From NCBI GenBank assembly GCA_947359465.1, contig OX375873.1:133254899-133318898 (forward strand): 64,000 nt of DNA, written 5' to 3'. The notes below the pieces were generated by a model. The model did not search any database and was not told the origin of the DNA. It saw only the letters and a list, made by a program, of their open reading frames with translations. The translations under genes and the position numbers were made by a program. The DNA comes from Metellina segmentata. Its lineage: Eukaryota; Arthropoda; Arachnida; Araneae; Tetragnathidae. Of the stretch, positions 21,715 to 34,918 are shown one piece after another. The stretch's first letter is position 1; each line of letters opens with the position of its first letter.

Positions 21715-24003
21715 TTGAAACTTCGATGCAATGGCTCGTATTTCTAGATTTTTATCAGCGACTTCCGGAACGGCAACTCTCATATTATTCGGATAAATGG
21801 GTTTTTGGAATTTTCCTGATTTGTTCTTGTAAATTAAAGGCATCTGAAAAAAAGACAATTGCATATTATGATGAGCCAAACAATATACAGGATTTATTAA
21901 ATTATGAGCATACAATTTTATACAATAAAATAATAGTAAATCATAATAAATAAATAAATTCATAAATATTAAATTATAAATATGTACCTATTATAAATTA
22001 AAATAATTTATTTTATATAAAAACTAAAGACTGTGTCTCAAGGCTCCCATATAGTATGTGTCTCAAACTTCCCACAGAAAATATTTATAATAAAACGTAA
22101 AATACCTAACCTTAAAAGTTCAATACATTCAAACACAACTGTTGAACAGTGTAAATATTATACTGTTCAAAAAATAATGATAAATATCATATCACCGCAT
22201 GTTGAAAAAATATTAGATTGTAAATTTTGAAGAAAAATAAAAACATTTATTTTTACTTGATATCACACATTTCTTCACGGTTCACAAATGCTTCGAGCAA
22301 ATGCTCGTGTTCTGCTATCAGCACAGTTAGTGGGCAACTCATAGAAAAATGTAATAGAAGAGGGAAATTCAAAAGTGTCTCAATCAGCCCCTGATTTCCC
22401 TGTTTATTAAGTTAACCCTTTACAAGTGAAAAATCATTTAGCTTTCATTCATGCGACTTAAATTTATTTTCGAAAAATTACACTTCAAATCATACTTTAA
22501 CTATCAATATTGAATATTTAATTCTATTTGAATCAGAAGAATATTCAATTACAGTTAGTTTAAAATCGTAATAGTTTAAAATTATTTTTATTCTGAATCC
22601 TTCAAGTAAAATATCAATTAACTTCTGTTCAGATTACTTTTATTTTATTCGGTATTATTTTCCGAATGAATAAACTCCTACCCTGTTGGATAAACCAAAC
22701 TGTTGAAAAGTTTAATATGAATCAAAAAGCACTTAAGGTACAAATTTACATACCTCACCGAATATGTACTATGAGATTACGGTATAACTCGCTATATGTT
22801 GAGCTTCATTTTCGCTAAATTTCAAGAAATGGAGAAGGTTTTTGTTATTTCACAATCTCAATATACTTTTTAAGAAGGATAACAAAGTACTAATAAAAGT
22901 TTGGAAAGTTCTCGGAAAAATATTCCATTTTATAAAAAGTTGAATTTTTTTCTTATGCCTCAAGGGGAAAAAACCAAAACACATTTTATTTTTCATTTTT
23001 AGCTTTAATAAAATAGCAATTTATTTTATACTAAATATTCTTTTATTTGATAATTTTTTTTTCTTATTTTTTCTTTAGATAAATCAATGTCTTTTAAACG
23101 GTAATTTTTCACAAGAAAGTTGCTTCTTTTTTTAGATTTGTATTCACCTTTTTCTCACATTTAAAATTATTGAGAACTTATCCTTAAACAATTCTTTTGT
23201 AATTCGATGCACTTTCTACAAAACAAATTGTCGTATAAATTACAGATATTACTTTTTAAACTTAGAATAAATGCTTTTCTTAAGATTTATTCTAAGGAAA
23301 AAATTTTTAATGTATTTTATCTATTCACTACAATATTGAATCTAATATTCACATTTAGTCATGCTCATACAATTAGCATGAATACTTTCTTCAGAAATGA
23401 CTCTCCCATGTGACTGTAAAACGAGTTATTGTTTAACTTTTATTTAAATATCGCCTTCCGAAATTTCGTCCAAATGCCTTTTCTTCCAAAAAAGTATAAA
23501 TTAAAATGGTTTGTAAAAATAAATATTCTTTTCTTAACATCATTGTATGTATATTATATTCTATACTCGTACATGTAGGTTAAATTTTTACTTATTTTCA
23601 ACTTTTCATTTTATTTTAGAATGCCTAGATTAAAGTTTATAACTAGCATAAAAATATATGTATAACAACTAACTTTAAATTAAACGAGTATACTCCTATA
23701 AAAGTATTTATTTAGCTTTTGATGTGGAAAAGGTACCGCATAAAAGTACCGAATCATAGATATGTTTTAACTGATCCGTGTTGTTTGTTGTAATAGCACT
23801 TTTTAAGATTTTCATGTTGTTATGGAATACATTCGACTGTATAACTGTGTTTATCGTGTACGCGTGCTACAAATTCATTAGCCCGTTGAACCACAAGACT
23901 CGCTATCACGTGGCTCGCTATCTACCAATCACAAAGCGAATAGATCTGATAAAGATTGAAAGAATTTCTTTTACAATAGAAAGGGGGCTTCGACCCCTGC
24001 TCG
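21715..24003. other. No gene recognised
   Basis: Long AT-rich stretch. At 22030-22080 and 22377-22395 gtctcaa-type blocks recur, and ctcaaggctcccat is shared with 17738. A GC-containing patch (23860-24010) ends with the hairpin gggggcttcgaccccc-like sequence just past the stop of the Mutator-like pseudogene. No RNA gene is seen. Confidence 0.4.
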
Positions 24004-26519
24004 CTATCGCTCGTCAGCTAGATCATCTTCTAATCTACATTTTAACTGTCGTCTCTTAATCATTGCCTCCCTAGTTCTATGTAAGGTTGCCTTTTCGGCT
24101 TTTTTTTACTCTTACGCGATATGCTTCTTGTAGTGCTCGACATGCGTAATATCCACGTTGAACATTTAATTGATGTAACACTTTCAATTTAGTGATAAAG
24201 CCTTGGTTGTACAAAGATATTGCTTCATAGACTCTAGTCCTTAAAAATCTTAATTGAACAAACACAGTTTTGGGGATTATCGACTAAATGACACTGTTTA
24301 GGCTTTCGCAATCATTCTGGGTTTTTCCATGTAAACATCTCGACAGCAATTCAGGACTTGACAGATCTCTAAAAAAAATTTAACTTCAACAGGTAAGTTA
24401 CGTTTATGTTGATATTCCTTACTATTGTCACAGTATTGTATTTAGGAAGATACCATGGTCTAATGGATTAATGATACATTCTCTCAATTTGATTAGTCAT
24501 ACTACTTGAGGGGAATTAGACACGTCTGGTTGAACACAACATTGCTTTATTTTAAGATATCTATAGTAGTAGTACATACGTTAACAGGAGTACAAGTTCG
24601 GAGATCTAAATAGTATATGGCAAAGGCAGCTTACCCATAGTAGGACCTCCCTGCTGTAGTGGTGGCTGAGGTTTATTAGCTTCTCTTATTCCACGATCTG
24701 CCTTCTTTGCTCCTAGCGCCCTGTGGTTTTATGAGGCCCGAAAGAATGTTCCTAGGGTTCTATAAAGTACGAACTCATGATCCCTAATCTGATTTTAAGG
24801 TAATATGATGCTTAATTAAGTCACGCTCTGATAGAACCTTTCGAAGGTCAAAGGGTAACACCTAATGACTACATGTACAATCTGGAATAAACAATTAAAA
24901 GGTTAATCTAATCTATGGGCGATATGCTTGGCTTTTCTCAGGGCTCAAGGGTGAATGTACTTGGTAAAGAGTACAAGGGTACTCAAAGGGTGAATGTACA
25001 TGCTAAAGATTTAGGTTTAAGATTTGACGATTCAAACTGTGACGATAGCAGCGTCACATCTCCACCTAAAGCCGGAAAAAAATAATTTGAAGTATATAAG
25101 GTTTGTGGAGATAAGGGAATGCTTGCCATACCATATACCACTTTTAGCATAAGAGTTGAACAAAATAGTAAAATAAGAATATATGACAAAAAATATTAAA
25201 TCAATAAAGCAACAAATTATGTATTATATCCTAAATATATATCACTATGGGCGATATGCTTGCCTTTTCCCAGGGCAGTCACGTACTCAAAGGGTGAATG
25301 TACTTGGTAAATACTTAGGTTTAAGATTTAACGATTCAAACTGTGACGATAGCAGCGTCACACTATTTAGAAAGCTTCTATTGTATCCATACCACGAGTC
25401 GTCACCCGTGGGACATAAACCGTGCTGTGGATCGAGATCTGTGGAAAGCTTATGGAAGAAGATAGCCTATACAGCTTGTTTCATAGAAGCCATGTTACCA
25501 GAGTTATTTCTGATGGCCAAACCTTAGTAACGTTGGAGTTTGTCGATTTCCGCTTCCGTCAATCGACTTCGGCCACCTAGAGATTTTTTTGTCCTCCAGC
25601 TTCGTACCCTTCAATTTGTTTTTTAATACTCGGAGTCGTGTCCCCATCCTCTTCTCAACGTGACCGATGCATACCAGTTTGTCGATTACGATATCTTTAT
25701 ACGGTTGAGAGTCCCGAACTGTTGTGTATGCTTTGGAATCACCATCTCCCAAGTACTACGTGTAGTGAAACTTATGAAGTGACTCCGAGCGATGGAAGAT
25801 CCGAAGAGCACCTTCAACTTCCATTCCACCACTATTGCCGAAGTAATTCTCTGTACACTTATTGGTGTGGGCAGTACCATTTGTCAGTTTGCACGAACAT
25901 TTCCTGCAGAAAACTTCAGCATCGACAACCTTCGCAGTGTTGACACTAACTGCTGTCACGACACCGTTAAGGGAAACGAGACCGCTTTTTTGCCAGGTGC
26001 TGTCGATTGCCACAGGTAGATGTAGACTTCCACTGTCAGTAGGCCTAATTTCTGAAGCAGCTAACGCCATAGAAACCTTTGCTACTTTTTCTATAGCTTC
26101 ATTTAAAGCTTGCAGTGATTCATTGAACCGCTTTGGTGGGGAGGCAAGTTCATTACTCCACAAAACACTTTTGCAGCAGCATCACCTTTGCCAATGGAAC
26201 TCATGGAATATGCAAGTCTAGTGTTAACTTCATACACATTGGTATCCTTACCATTTACTACAGTCTTCGAGAACCCAGTGTTAATAACTGGCGGAATAAA
26301 TCCACAAATGTCACAACATATCAACGGTTCTGTAGCCAAGCCCTGGATTTGATGGCTAAATTTTATCTTAATGCCTTGTTTTTGGCATTTTACACATAAA
26401 ACACACTGATTTATTACGCTGTAAAAGAGCGGAATGTCAATTACTTCACAGTCGTTAGCACTTGAATTTAAGAAAGCATCGTATTCTTCAGCACACTGAC
26501 ACAACATTTTTTTTAGCAA
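24004..26519 (-). pseudogene. Mutator-like transposase pseudogene, split by an insertion
   Basis: Minus-strand remnant of the multicopy arthropod protein with a Mutator-like transposase domain (family recognised from memory). The N-terminal part (26519-25370) has Cys pairs (CVLCVKC, CCDIC), YEVNTRLAYSMSSIGKG and CGVMNLPP. After a frameshift come VAIDSTWQKSG, NTAKVVDAEVF, CRKCSCK and NSGGMEVEG, and after another, LGDGDSKAY, IGHVEKRMGTRLR and MASMKQAV. Candidate catalytic residues are Asp in IDSTW, Asp in VVDAE and Glu in GGMEV. The C-terminal part resumes at about 24425: EYQHKRNLPVEV, DLSSPELLSRCLHGKTQND, VYEAISLYNQG, ending at TAG 24004-24006. Trp codons have become TAG in at least two places. 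About 950 bp of foreign sequence lies between the halves. Confidence 0.75.
24430..25365. other. Insertion splitting the Mutator-like pseudogene, with an internal direct repeat
   Basis: The sequence between the two transposase halves contains two direct copies of a block that starts tgggcgatatgcttg and ends gatagcagcgtcac (about 24914-25056 and 25246-25362). The second copy abuts the interrupted codons. The block includes aagggtgaatgtac twice in the first copy. I cannot name the element and see no clean target duplication. Confidence 0.5.
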
Positions 26520-27194
26520 CTGATTTTTAACAATCTGTATATTTATTTTTTTAGTGTATCACTCAAAATAGAATTATTTAAAAGCTACACTAAATAAAAA
26601 TTAGAGGATACTAATTTAACTCAATGTGATTGAATATATTTTTTTAATAAAAATATTATGTTTTCGTATGATGAAAATCATTTTTTACGGCAGCGACAAG
26701 TTATTTATCTTAATCCTAACATAATATTTTCATACCAAATATTTACCAAATTTTGATTATAATATATTATACATAAGAATCGTAACCAAATATTAGTTTT
26801 GAAACAGACCTTTTTATCAATATTGGTTAGCTAGTAATGAGACTCAGAAGAGACCGCAGAACATAAACTAAGAGATACGATTTTAGTAGTGAAAGTTGAA
26901 GATAATAGCCATTTCACCTAAGGAATTGATTTTGTTCAAACATATTTTTATTTAATTGTAAGAATGTAAAATTACATCAAAACAAAAACGAATTCAACCA
27001 CGCTCCCTCCTCTACGCTGTCCAATTTTTACACTGACAACACTCAGAAAACTTCAGATATCTTTAAAACTAATTGGATATTAGATCTAGAATTTTGAGGC
27101 AAGCTTTCCAACTGTATAGGCCATTGAAAAATGCAAAAAAAAAAACTTTTTTTCGATACTTTTGTCATTTTTAGGGTAGTGTGTAGCTCATTTT
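26520..27194. other. No feature recognised
   Basis: AT-rich, no frames of note. It probably includes the 5' flank of the Mutator-like element, but no inverted terminus was identified. Confidence 0.4.
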
Positions 27195-27320
27195 GTTGCT
27201 AATTTTTAATGATGACAAGATCACGATTATGTCATTTTTCTAATGAAGATATTTTATGTCAATTAATATCTAGTCAGTTTTGCCAATGACAATGCACCTC
27301 GACAAGAAAGTCACCAGGGG
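27195..27320. repeat. Degenerate member of the GACGAGATATCTCGTC satellite family
   Basis: Contains gatgacaagatcacgattatg, ttttgccaatgacaatgcacctcg and gaaagtcaccaggggt, matching the order of blocks at 12140-12260 and 52845-52880, though the palindrome itself has decayed. Confidence 0.45.
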
Positions 27321-27477
27321 TAAAGTTTTATTGTTTTTCTTCAATTAGATTTTCTTGAAATGTTTATGATATTTATTTAGTGGTATACATTTATCTTCAG
27401 CCCTCCGTGAATCCGAATGTTTTCACTGGTTTAATAGTTAATGTGTTCATACAAAATTGTAACCTCAAACAATTCTA

Positions 27478-29079
27478 TACAGGGTGATTATACGGTCATG
27501 GGACACACTTGGAGTGGTGGTACAGTTTACTAAAACATACATTTTTCGTATTGGAATGTTTGGTCGGAAGTGACATGTGGAGACACGAACATAGAAAATG
27601 AACAGAAAAACATTGTTTATTTACAACATAATTTCAAAGTGCTTCTTTGCAGCAATGTTTACAATAAATGCTCAAAATTGCGACCACCAAAAGTAATACA
27701 AACTCAGCAGCTGTGATTAGTTGGAGATGCTGAGGGTAGAGGGCAGTAGTGTTCCTGGCCATCCGTGATCTGGTGCATCTGCGGAAAACGTCATTTGCAT
27801 CTGTACTGTCAGCCGTGTCAGATTTTACAAATAGTGAAAAGGCGGGCATGCATATGATGTACGGTGTTGCTAATGGGAACGGCAGAGCAGCGCTACGGCT
27901 GTATCAGGAACGTTTTCTGAACAGGCGTATGCCGAACCACAAAACCTTTAAGTGGTTGCATCGACACCTTTGTGAAAATGGTTCATTCATCGCCAGCTCA
28001 GACGGAAGAACTAGGTCAAGAACTGTAAGACATCCAAACATAGAATAAACCATCTTCAACATTCTGGATGACATACCTCACACAAGTACAAGAGCTATTG
28101 CACATCGTGTACATGTGAGTCAACCCGATCTTTTGGAGAGTCTTAAATGAAGAACGTTTACACCCATTCCATATTCAGAGAATCCAAGCGTTGCAGGTAA
28201 GTGACTACCCACTGCGTGTAGAATTCTGTCAATGGTTCTTGCAGCAGTGTGAGTTGCAGCCGCATTTCCCAGCTTCTGTGCTACTCACAGATGAGGCGAC
28301 TTTTACACATGAAGGTGTTTTCAATGTGCACAGTACTCATATGTGGGCAACAGAAAATCCACACGCTACACGTCCACATGCATTCCAAAATCGCTTCTCT
28401 GTGAATATTTAGGCGGGTGTGGCGAACGATTTCCTCATAGGCCCATATCTCCTGCCAACGTGACTCAATGACCCACATTATTGTATTTTTCTGGAAGAGG
28501 TTTTATCTAAATTGCTACAAGATGTTCCGTCTGTCGTTCATAATAACATGTGGTTTCAGCATGATGGTGCGTCAGACAAATTCAACGTGATTGCCCGCAA
28601 TTAATTACCTGGATGCTAGTTTTGTGGGGCGATAGTATGGGTGTGGTTGGACCAGTCCGATGGCCACCCCGATCGCCAAAGTTATCGACCCTCAATTTCT
28701 TCTTATTTGGGCATCTGAGGACCATCGTTTACAGGACTAAGGTTGACTCAATTGAAGACTTCGTTGCTCGACTATCCATTGAGGCTGCAAGCGTGCGTGA
28801 AATGACTGGCATCTTTGTAGCTATTCGCCAATCACTCCTACGACGCTACCAAGCATGTATTAATGTTGGTGGTCGCAATTTCGAGCATTTATTGTAAACA
28901 ATGCTCCAAAGAAACACTTTGGAAGGATGTTGTAAATAAACAATGTTTTTCTGCCCATGTCTCATTTTTTGTGTTTGTTTCTCCACGCGTCACTTCCGAC
29001 CCTACATTTTTATACGAAAAATGTTTGTTTTAGTAAGTTGTACCACTCTTCAAGTTTGTCCCATGACATCCCCCCTGTA
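27478..29079 (+). mobile_element. Mariner-superfamily element with 220-bp inverted ends
   Basis: Flanked by TA on both sides. Begins cagggtgattat, ends acatcccccctg. The inverted ends match over about 220 bp (27480-27700 and 28858-29077), with landmarks ggtcggaagtgac and aacattgtttatttacaac on the left and their complements on the right. They reach into the last codons of the transposase gene. One degraded transposase gene lies between. Confidence 0.85.
27840..28897 (+). pseudogene. Mariner-superfamily transposase, degraded
   Basis: The N-terminal part (MHMMYGVANGNGRAALRLYQ, then MPNHKTFKWLHRHLCE) resembles the helix-turn-helix domain found with DUF4817-type arthropod transposases. After stops and a frameshift near 28130-28190 the catalytic part reads CQWFLQQCE, VLLTDEATFTHEG, WATENPHATRPH, MWFQHDGAS, WPPRSPKLSTLNFFLFGH and GGRNFEHLL. 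The first two Asp are kept (codons at 28290 and 28563). The third position is Asn (28694-28696, LNFF for the usual LDFF). SPK replaces SPD and a Trp codon became TAG after FSVNI. The gene is inactive. Confidence 0.8.
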
Positions 29080-30004
29080 TACACTGCTGGGAAAAATAAT
29101 AAGCACACACACACCGCTGTAAAGAGTCTTGCACTTCATTACACTAATATTGCACTAAAGCTACAAATCAAGTATACAAATGTGCATAAAAGGTTCTAAA
29201 AGGTTAAAATGCTAAAAGGCTAAAGGTTAAAATGCTACCCGGACAATAAAACCATTAAAATCTGCTCTTTTTTGAGAAATATGTTTGAGGAAAGTGTTTC
29301 GGAGCAACCATCGATTTGTAAAAAATGGTAAATTAATCGAGATTTTATTACCGAATATAAAGAAAAGTGAAATTACGTAATAAAATGTCGAAATAATATA
29401 TTGCTTATAGCTATTGAATTTAAGCTATCTTGTTTAAAGTTATTAAAATATTATGTAAACATCATTTCATATTAGTTCAAGCACTAATTTCATTGTGACC
29501 TCCTAATTGAAATGAGTTGTTCACACGTTTCTTTAAAAACAAGTATTTTCCAAAGGTCGTTAAATTTAGTGTTAACTTTCATATCAACAGGTAGCAAAAG
29601 GAATGAAATAACTGACAGAACACATTTATACTGTTGCAAGAAATGCTTACAGCTGAAACGTGCAATATTTTTATTTCGATAAAATCACAAAATCGTCGCA
29701 ATCCTTCTATAGGTAGATATATATCAATACCTAGGTACTATAAATACGAATGCACTTCTAATATAGATAGTAAAGTCGCACACACACAACGCATCTGAAT
29801 GTCCAGCAATACCCAAACACGTAAGGAATCTTTCTGAGGTGGATTTAAAGCTATTCTTATACATCACATCAGTATTTGGAAATGTTTCAGCAAGACAAAT
29901 TTTATTGCTCGTTATTTCATGCCCTTGTAAAAACACGCAATAGGTGCTTAAAATAATTTTGGTTTTATTTCAATTCGTCAATGGAAAATAAAGTTATGCA
30001 TTTG
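29080..30004. other. No feature recognised
   Basis: AT-rich spacer. Short repeats of aggttaaaatgctaaaaggct at 29185-29240 are the only local structure noted. Confidence 0.4.
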
Positions 30005-30005
30005 T

Positions 30006-30560
30006 AATCATTGTTGTTGTTGTTGTTGCACATCCCCCAGGTGTAGGAAAGCCTACACCAGGTCCAGAAGGCCCCGTCGTGCCAGATCCCCATATACTTG
30101 CAAAAAGTCCTGATCAACCAACAGCTGCTTATACGAAGCGCCAGAGAAGAAGGTGATCAGGACTGGCAGGTAGGGAACAGGAACAAGGAGGGAAAATTCT
30201 CTCCCCGTTCTGAAATTTTATACTTTTAAGATGGCCACTTCGAAATCTGGCCATGGCCGATTGAAAAGGCCGAGAGCCACAGCATATGATTGATAGTCCA
30301 GGGTGATTGCCAGCATACCAATGGTGGGATGGCGTACGGCGCCACAAGGAAAGCAAACGCTGTTTTCCCAGGGAGTGGACCTCAGTGGGAGTGAGACGAT
30401 TCAAACAGTCCATAGGGAGATCACAGCCATTCTTGGCGAGTACATCGGCTGTCTCGTTGCCATACATCCCGATATGCGATGGAATCCATTGGAGGCTTAT
30501 TGGTGTTTTCAGGCCAATCTCGCAGAGAAGCTTCAGAATATATTTGTAATCGTTACGCTA
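30006..30560 (-). mobile_element. LINE 3' end (Jockey-type), 5' truncated, with (CAA)n tail
   Basis: On the minus strand a 5'-truncated LINE begins near 30560 inside RNase H and ends with a (CAA)n tail at 30010-30028. The short 3' untranslated region carries a perfect 8-bp-stem hairpin, ggtgtagg/cctacacc (30040-30059), directly before the tail. A hairpin just upstream of a simple tail is where many LINE reverse transcriptases recognise their RNA. Confidence 0.8.
30129..30560 (-). pseudogene. LINE ORF2 C-terminus: RNase H end and Cys-rich tail
   Basis: The frame reads SLQWIPSHIGMYGNETADVL. GNETADVLAK is the conserved last block of RNase H, where Asp is a metal ligand. It continues through RLTPTEVHSLGKQ and HHWYAGNHPG to the tail segment MARFRSGHLKSIKF, PPCSCSLPASPDHLL. 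About 140 residues are open from the truncation point near 30555 to the stop at 30129-30131. The reverse transcriptase and endonuclease are absent. Confidence 0.8.
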
Positions 30561-31282
30561 CTAATGAAATTGTTAAAATTCAAGCGCAAAACATAGTTTT
30601 TGCTTAGTGCAATAATGTATAGTTTTTATTTGATAGCACCAAATTTGATATTGAGCAAACTGCCGTTCAGGTATAGCAAATTTCTAAAAGTTACAGAAAA
30701 AAATAAATAACTCGCTGATTTACTTCTAAACTTAAATTAAACACACTTCTTTCAAAATTACACTATTTTTGGAATTAACACGCAATTTTAACGTGAAATT
30801 GACAGAAGTAGTATAATTGCTTGAATGTATGTCAGATGTTTTATCCATCAGTTTTAATTCGCATGCAACTAAAATGTTTGCTTTGAAGATAATGTTTTAT
30901 AATAGTTCTAATTGCTTGAATTGAAATAGATACAATTTCAGACATCCGATTAAATGCTAATATAGGTCATGTGTACAGAAGTGTCTGAAAAAATATTAAA
31001 AAAACTAAGAGAGAGCCTTTAAGCTTAAGTATTTCAGATAACATTTTATATCCTTGAAGATGTATTTTGTTCGCATTATTTATAAATCAAAAAAACTTCA
31101 TGGCTACTAGATTATTTATAAATAGAAAAAAATTCAAGGCTACAAGATTATTTTCCCATAACAATTCTGGAGAAACATTTGTTGTTGTTTTTCCTACTAA
31201 GAGTTGTTTTGACATTAATCTGACATCATTATCTTGGAAATTTAATGATTATTACCTTGAACACTTTGTTATATCCACCAAT
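30561..31282. other. No feature recognised
   Basis: AT-rich; no gene or shared repeat is seen except the short direct repeat tagattatttataaatagaaaaaa-like at 31075-31150. Confidence 0.4.
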
Positions 31283-32002
31283 GATGATAAATGTTTTACG
31301 AAAGATTACTTCAGATTCATTTGTTCTTCTAAGATTCGTTGATTGCGTATTTTAAGATATTGTGGCACAAAGGAAATAGTTGGGCGTATCCTGCCAAGCT
31401 GAATGTTAAGTATTTATGTAGAAAAGGTTGGTTTGAAGTTTTAAGGTGCAAGAGCCATATTTGGCCAAGCTGCGCCTAACACAATACAGTGTCAAATAAT
31501 TGTGAAAAATACGGAGAGCAATGTGTTTGTAAAGAAATATCAACTGAGCACCCTTGGGTGCACGATCTCTCCACCTCCATGTTTACCAAAGACAGTGAAC
31601 CCCGTGGAAAAAGTAGATCTCTAGGGTACCTCGGGATCTTAAAACCCGTACACACCTGTAGGAGGTGTGCCCTTGAAGGAGAGATTGCTAAGAATACAAA
31701 GTTTTAATAGTAAAGGATGCTGTAAAATATATAAATGAATATGATGATAAATATTTTACGAAATATTTCTTCAGATTGACTTGGGATTGCTAAGGTTCGT
31801 TGATTGCTTGTTTTATGATATGGTAGCACAAAGAAAATACTTGGGCATACTCTTACAAACGCTGAAAAAGCTAGATGTCAAGTAGTACGAAAAAAAAGGC
31901 TAGTTGGTTCGGGGTTTTAAGGGTTCAGAAAAATATTTGACCATACTGCGCCAAACAGAAGACAGTAACAAAAAAAATTTGAAAAATGCAGGGAGCATTA
32001 AG

Positions 32003-32748
32003 TGCGATAAAAATTAGTGGATGTGAAGAACATACATAGAAAAACAAGCGATTAAAATTTCAGAACAATTAAATAATTTACTGCAGAGTTTGACCGTTAC
32101 AAAGTGAGGAAATCAATAAGTCGTTGTTCCACCTCTGGCCTGGATGCAAGCTGTCACCCGGCGTGGTATAGACTGAAAAAGTTCCTAGAGTGTGTCCTGC
32201 GGAATTTTTGCCAAACTGTCTTCAACTGTCGGGGTAAATCGTCAACATTCCAGGATGGTTGCAATCGCCTTCCAATAACATCCCAAATTTGCTCTATGGG
32301 AAAGAGATCAGGAGACCTAGCAGAACAAGGAAGTCTTGGGAAAACTGGCAATTCATAGCAACGCGTGCCATGTGCGGCCAGGAATTATATTGTTAAAAAG
32401 AAATTCCGGTTTGTCGCAAAAGGAATGGTAAAACAACCGGTCGTAGAATGTCGTCTACGTGCCGCTGTGCTGTAAGTGAGCCAGAAATGACTATCAAAGG
32501 GGTCCGGCTATCGAGAGAGATGGCTACCTAGACCACAACACCCTGTTGTGGGCATGTGTGGAGTGCGATAGTAAGGGCACGATACCCTGGAAGTCTCCAG
32601 ACAAGTCTGCGGTTGTCGTCAGGACACAGCTGGAAACGGGACTAAAGATTTATACGTCCGCAGTCAGCGCCGTTCCAAGTTGATCGAGACCGGCACCACT
32701 AATTCTGCACCTTCTTTGTGTGTCGATTTTTTTTTGTTATAGAGTGTA
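32003..32748 (-). mobile_element. Internally deleted Tc1 derivative, copy D
   Basis: Minus-strand derivative inserted in the second 460-bp unit. The right end (ttgttatagagtgta) and the shared deletion junction (ccggcaccactaattctgcacc, about 32693-32712) are present. The left outer terminus is lost; the element starts at the subterminal block aaaaattagtggatgtgaag. Confidence 0.8.
32154..32690 (-). pseudogene. Tc1-like transposase C-terminal fragment
   Basis: The best-kept part reads LPCSARSPDLFPIEQIWD, VIGRRLQPSWNVDDLPRQL and ends FFSLYHAG at a stop at 32154-32156, giving the natural C-terminus of this family. Upstream catalytic blocks are recognisable but frameshifted. Confidence 0.75.
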
Positions 32749-32990
32749 CATAATGAAAAATCAACTGGACACCTTAGGGCTCCCACTCACATAGTTATCA
32801 GAGGCAGTGAACCCCATGAGAAAAAATAAATCACTAGAGTACCTCATGTTCGTAAAACCCGTACACATCTAAAGAAGATGTGCCCTCGAAGAAGAGATTG
32901 CTAAGAATATAAAGGTTTTAATATGGGGGGAAGGTAAAGGATGCTGTAAAATATATATCCATAAAATAAATATAATGTATGTGAAATTGG

Positions 32991-34780
<1,790 letters not shown>

Positions 34781-34786
34781 AATGAC

Positions 34787-34918
34787 AGTTATTTTATGAC
34801 TACTTAATTATAGTTACTTTCTGACTACTTATTTACAGTTACTTTATGACTACTTAATTATAGCTACTTTATGACTACTTAATTACAGTTACTTTATGAC
34901 TTCTTAATTACAGTTACA
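34787..34918. repeat. 25-bp minisatellite, five copies
   Basis: Five consecutive 25-bp units of agttactttatgactactt plus aattac/aattat, with single-base differences. Confidence 0.85.

Larger units (their letters stand above)
31283..32990. repeat. 460-bp tandem duplication, second unit interrupted by a Tc1 derivative
   Basis: Unit 1 (31283-31742) and unit 2 (from 31743) both start gatgataaat and share, in order, ttcgttgattgc, ggtagcacaaag-type, gtgcaagagccatatttgg/ttcagaaaaatatttgacc, gcgccaaacag, gtgaaccccgtg, aaacccgtacacac, gagattgctaagaat and ggatgctgtaaaatat. Unit 2 is split by a 745-bp Tc1 derivative between gcagggagcatta and taatgaaaaatc. The duplication therefore predates the insertion. 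Confidence 0.75.

Noticed and set aside
24447..24520. tRNA-like stretch (ccatggtctaatggattaatg)
   Set aside because: The D-arm-like start is suggestive, but no anticodon stem, T-loop or box B follows at the proper distance.
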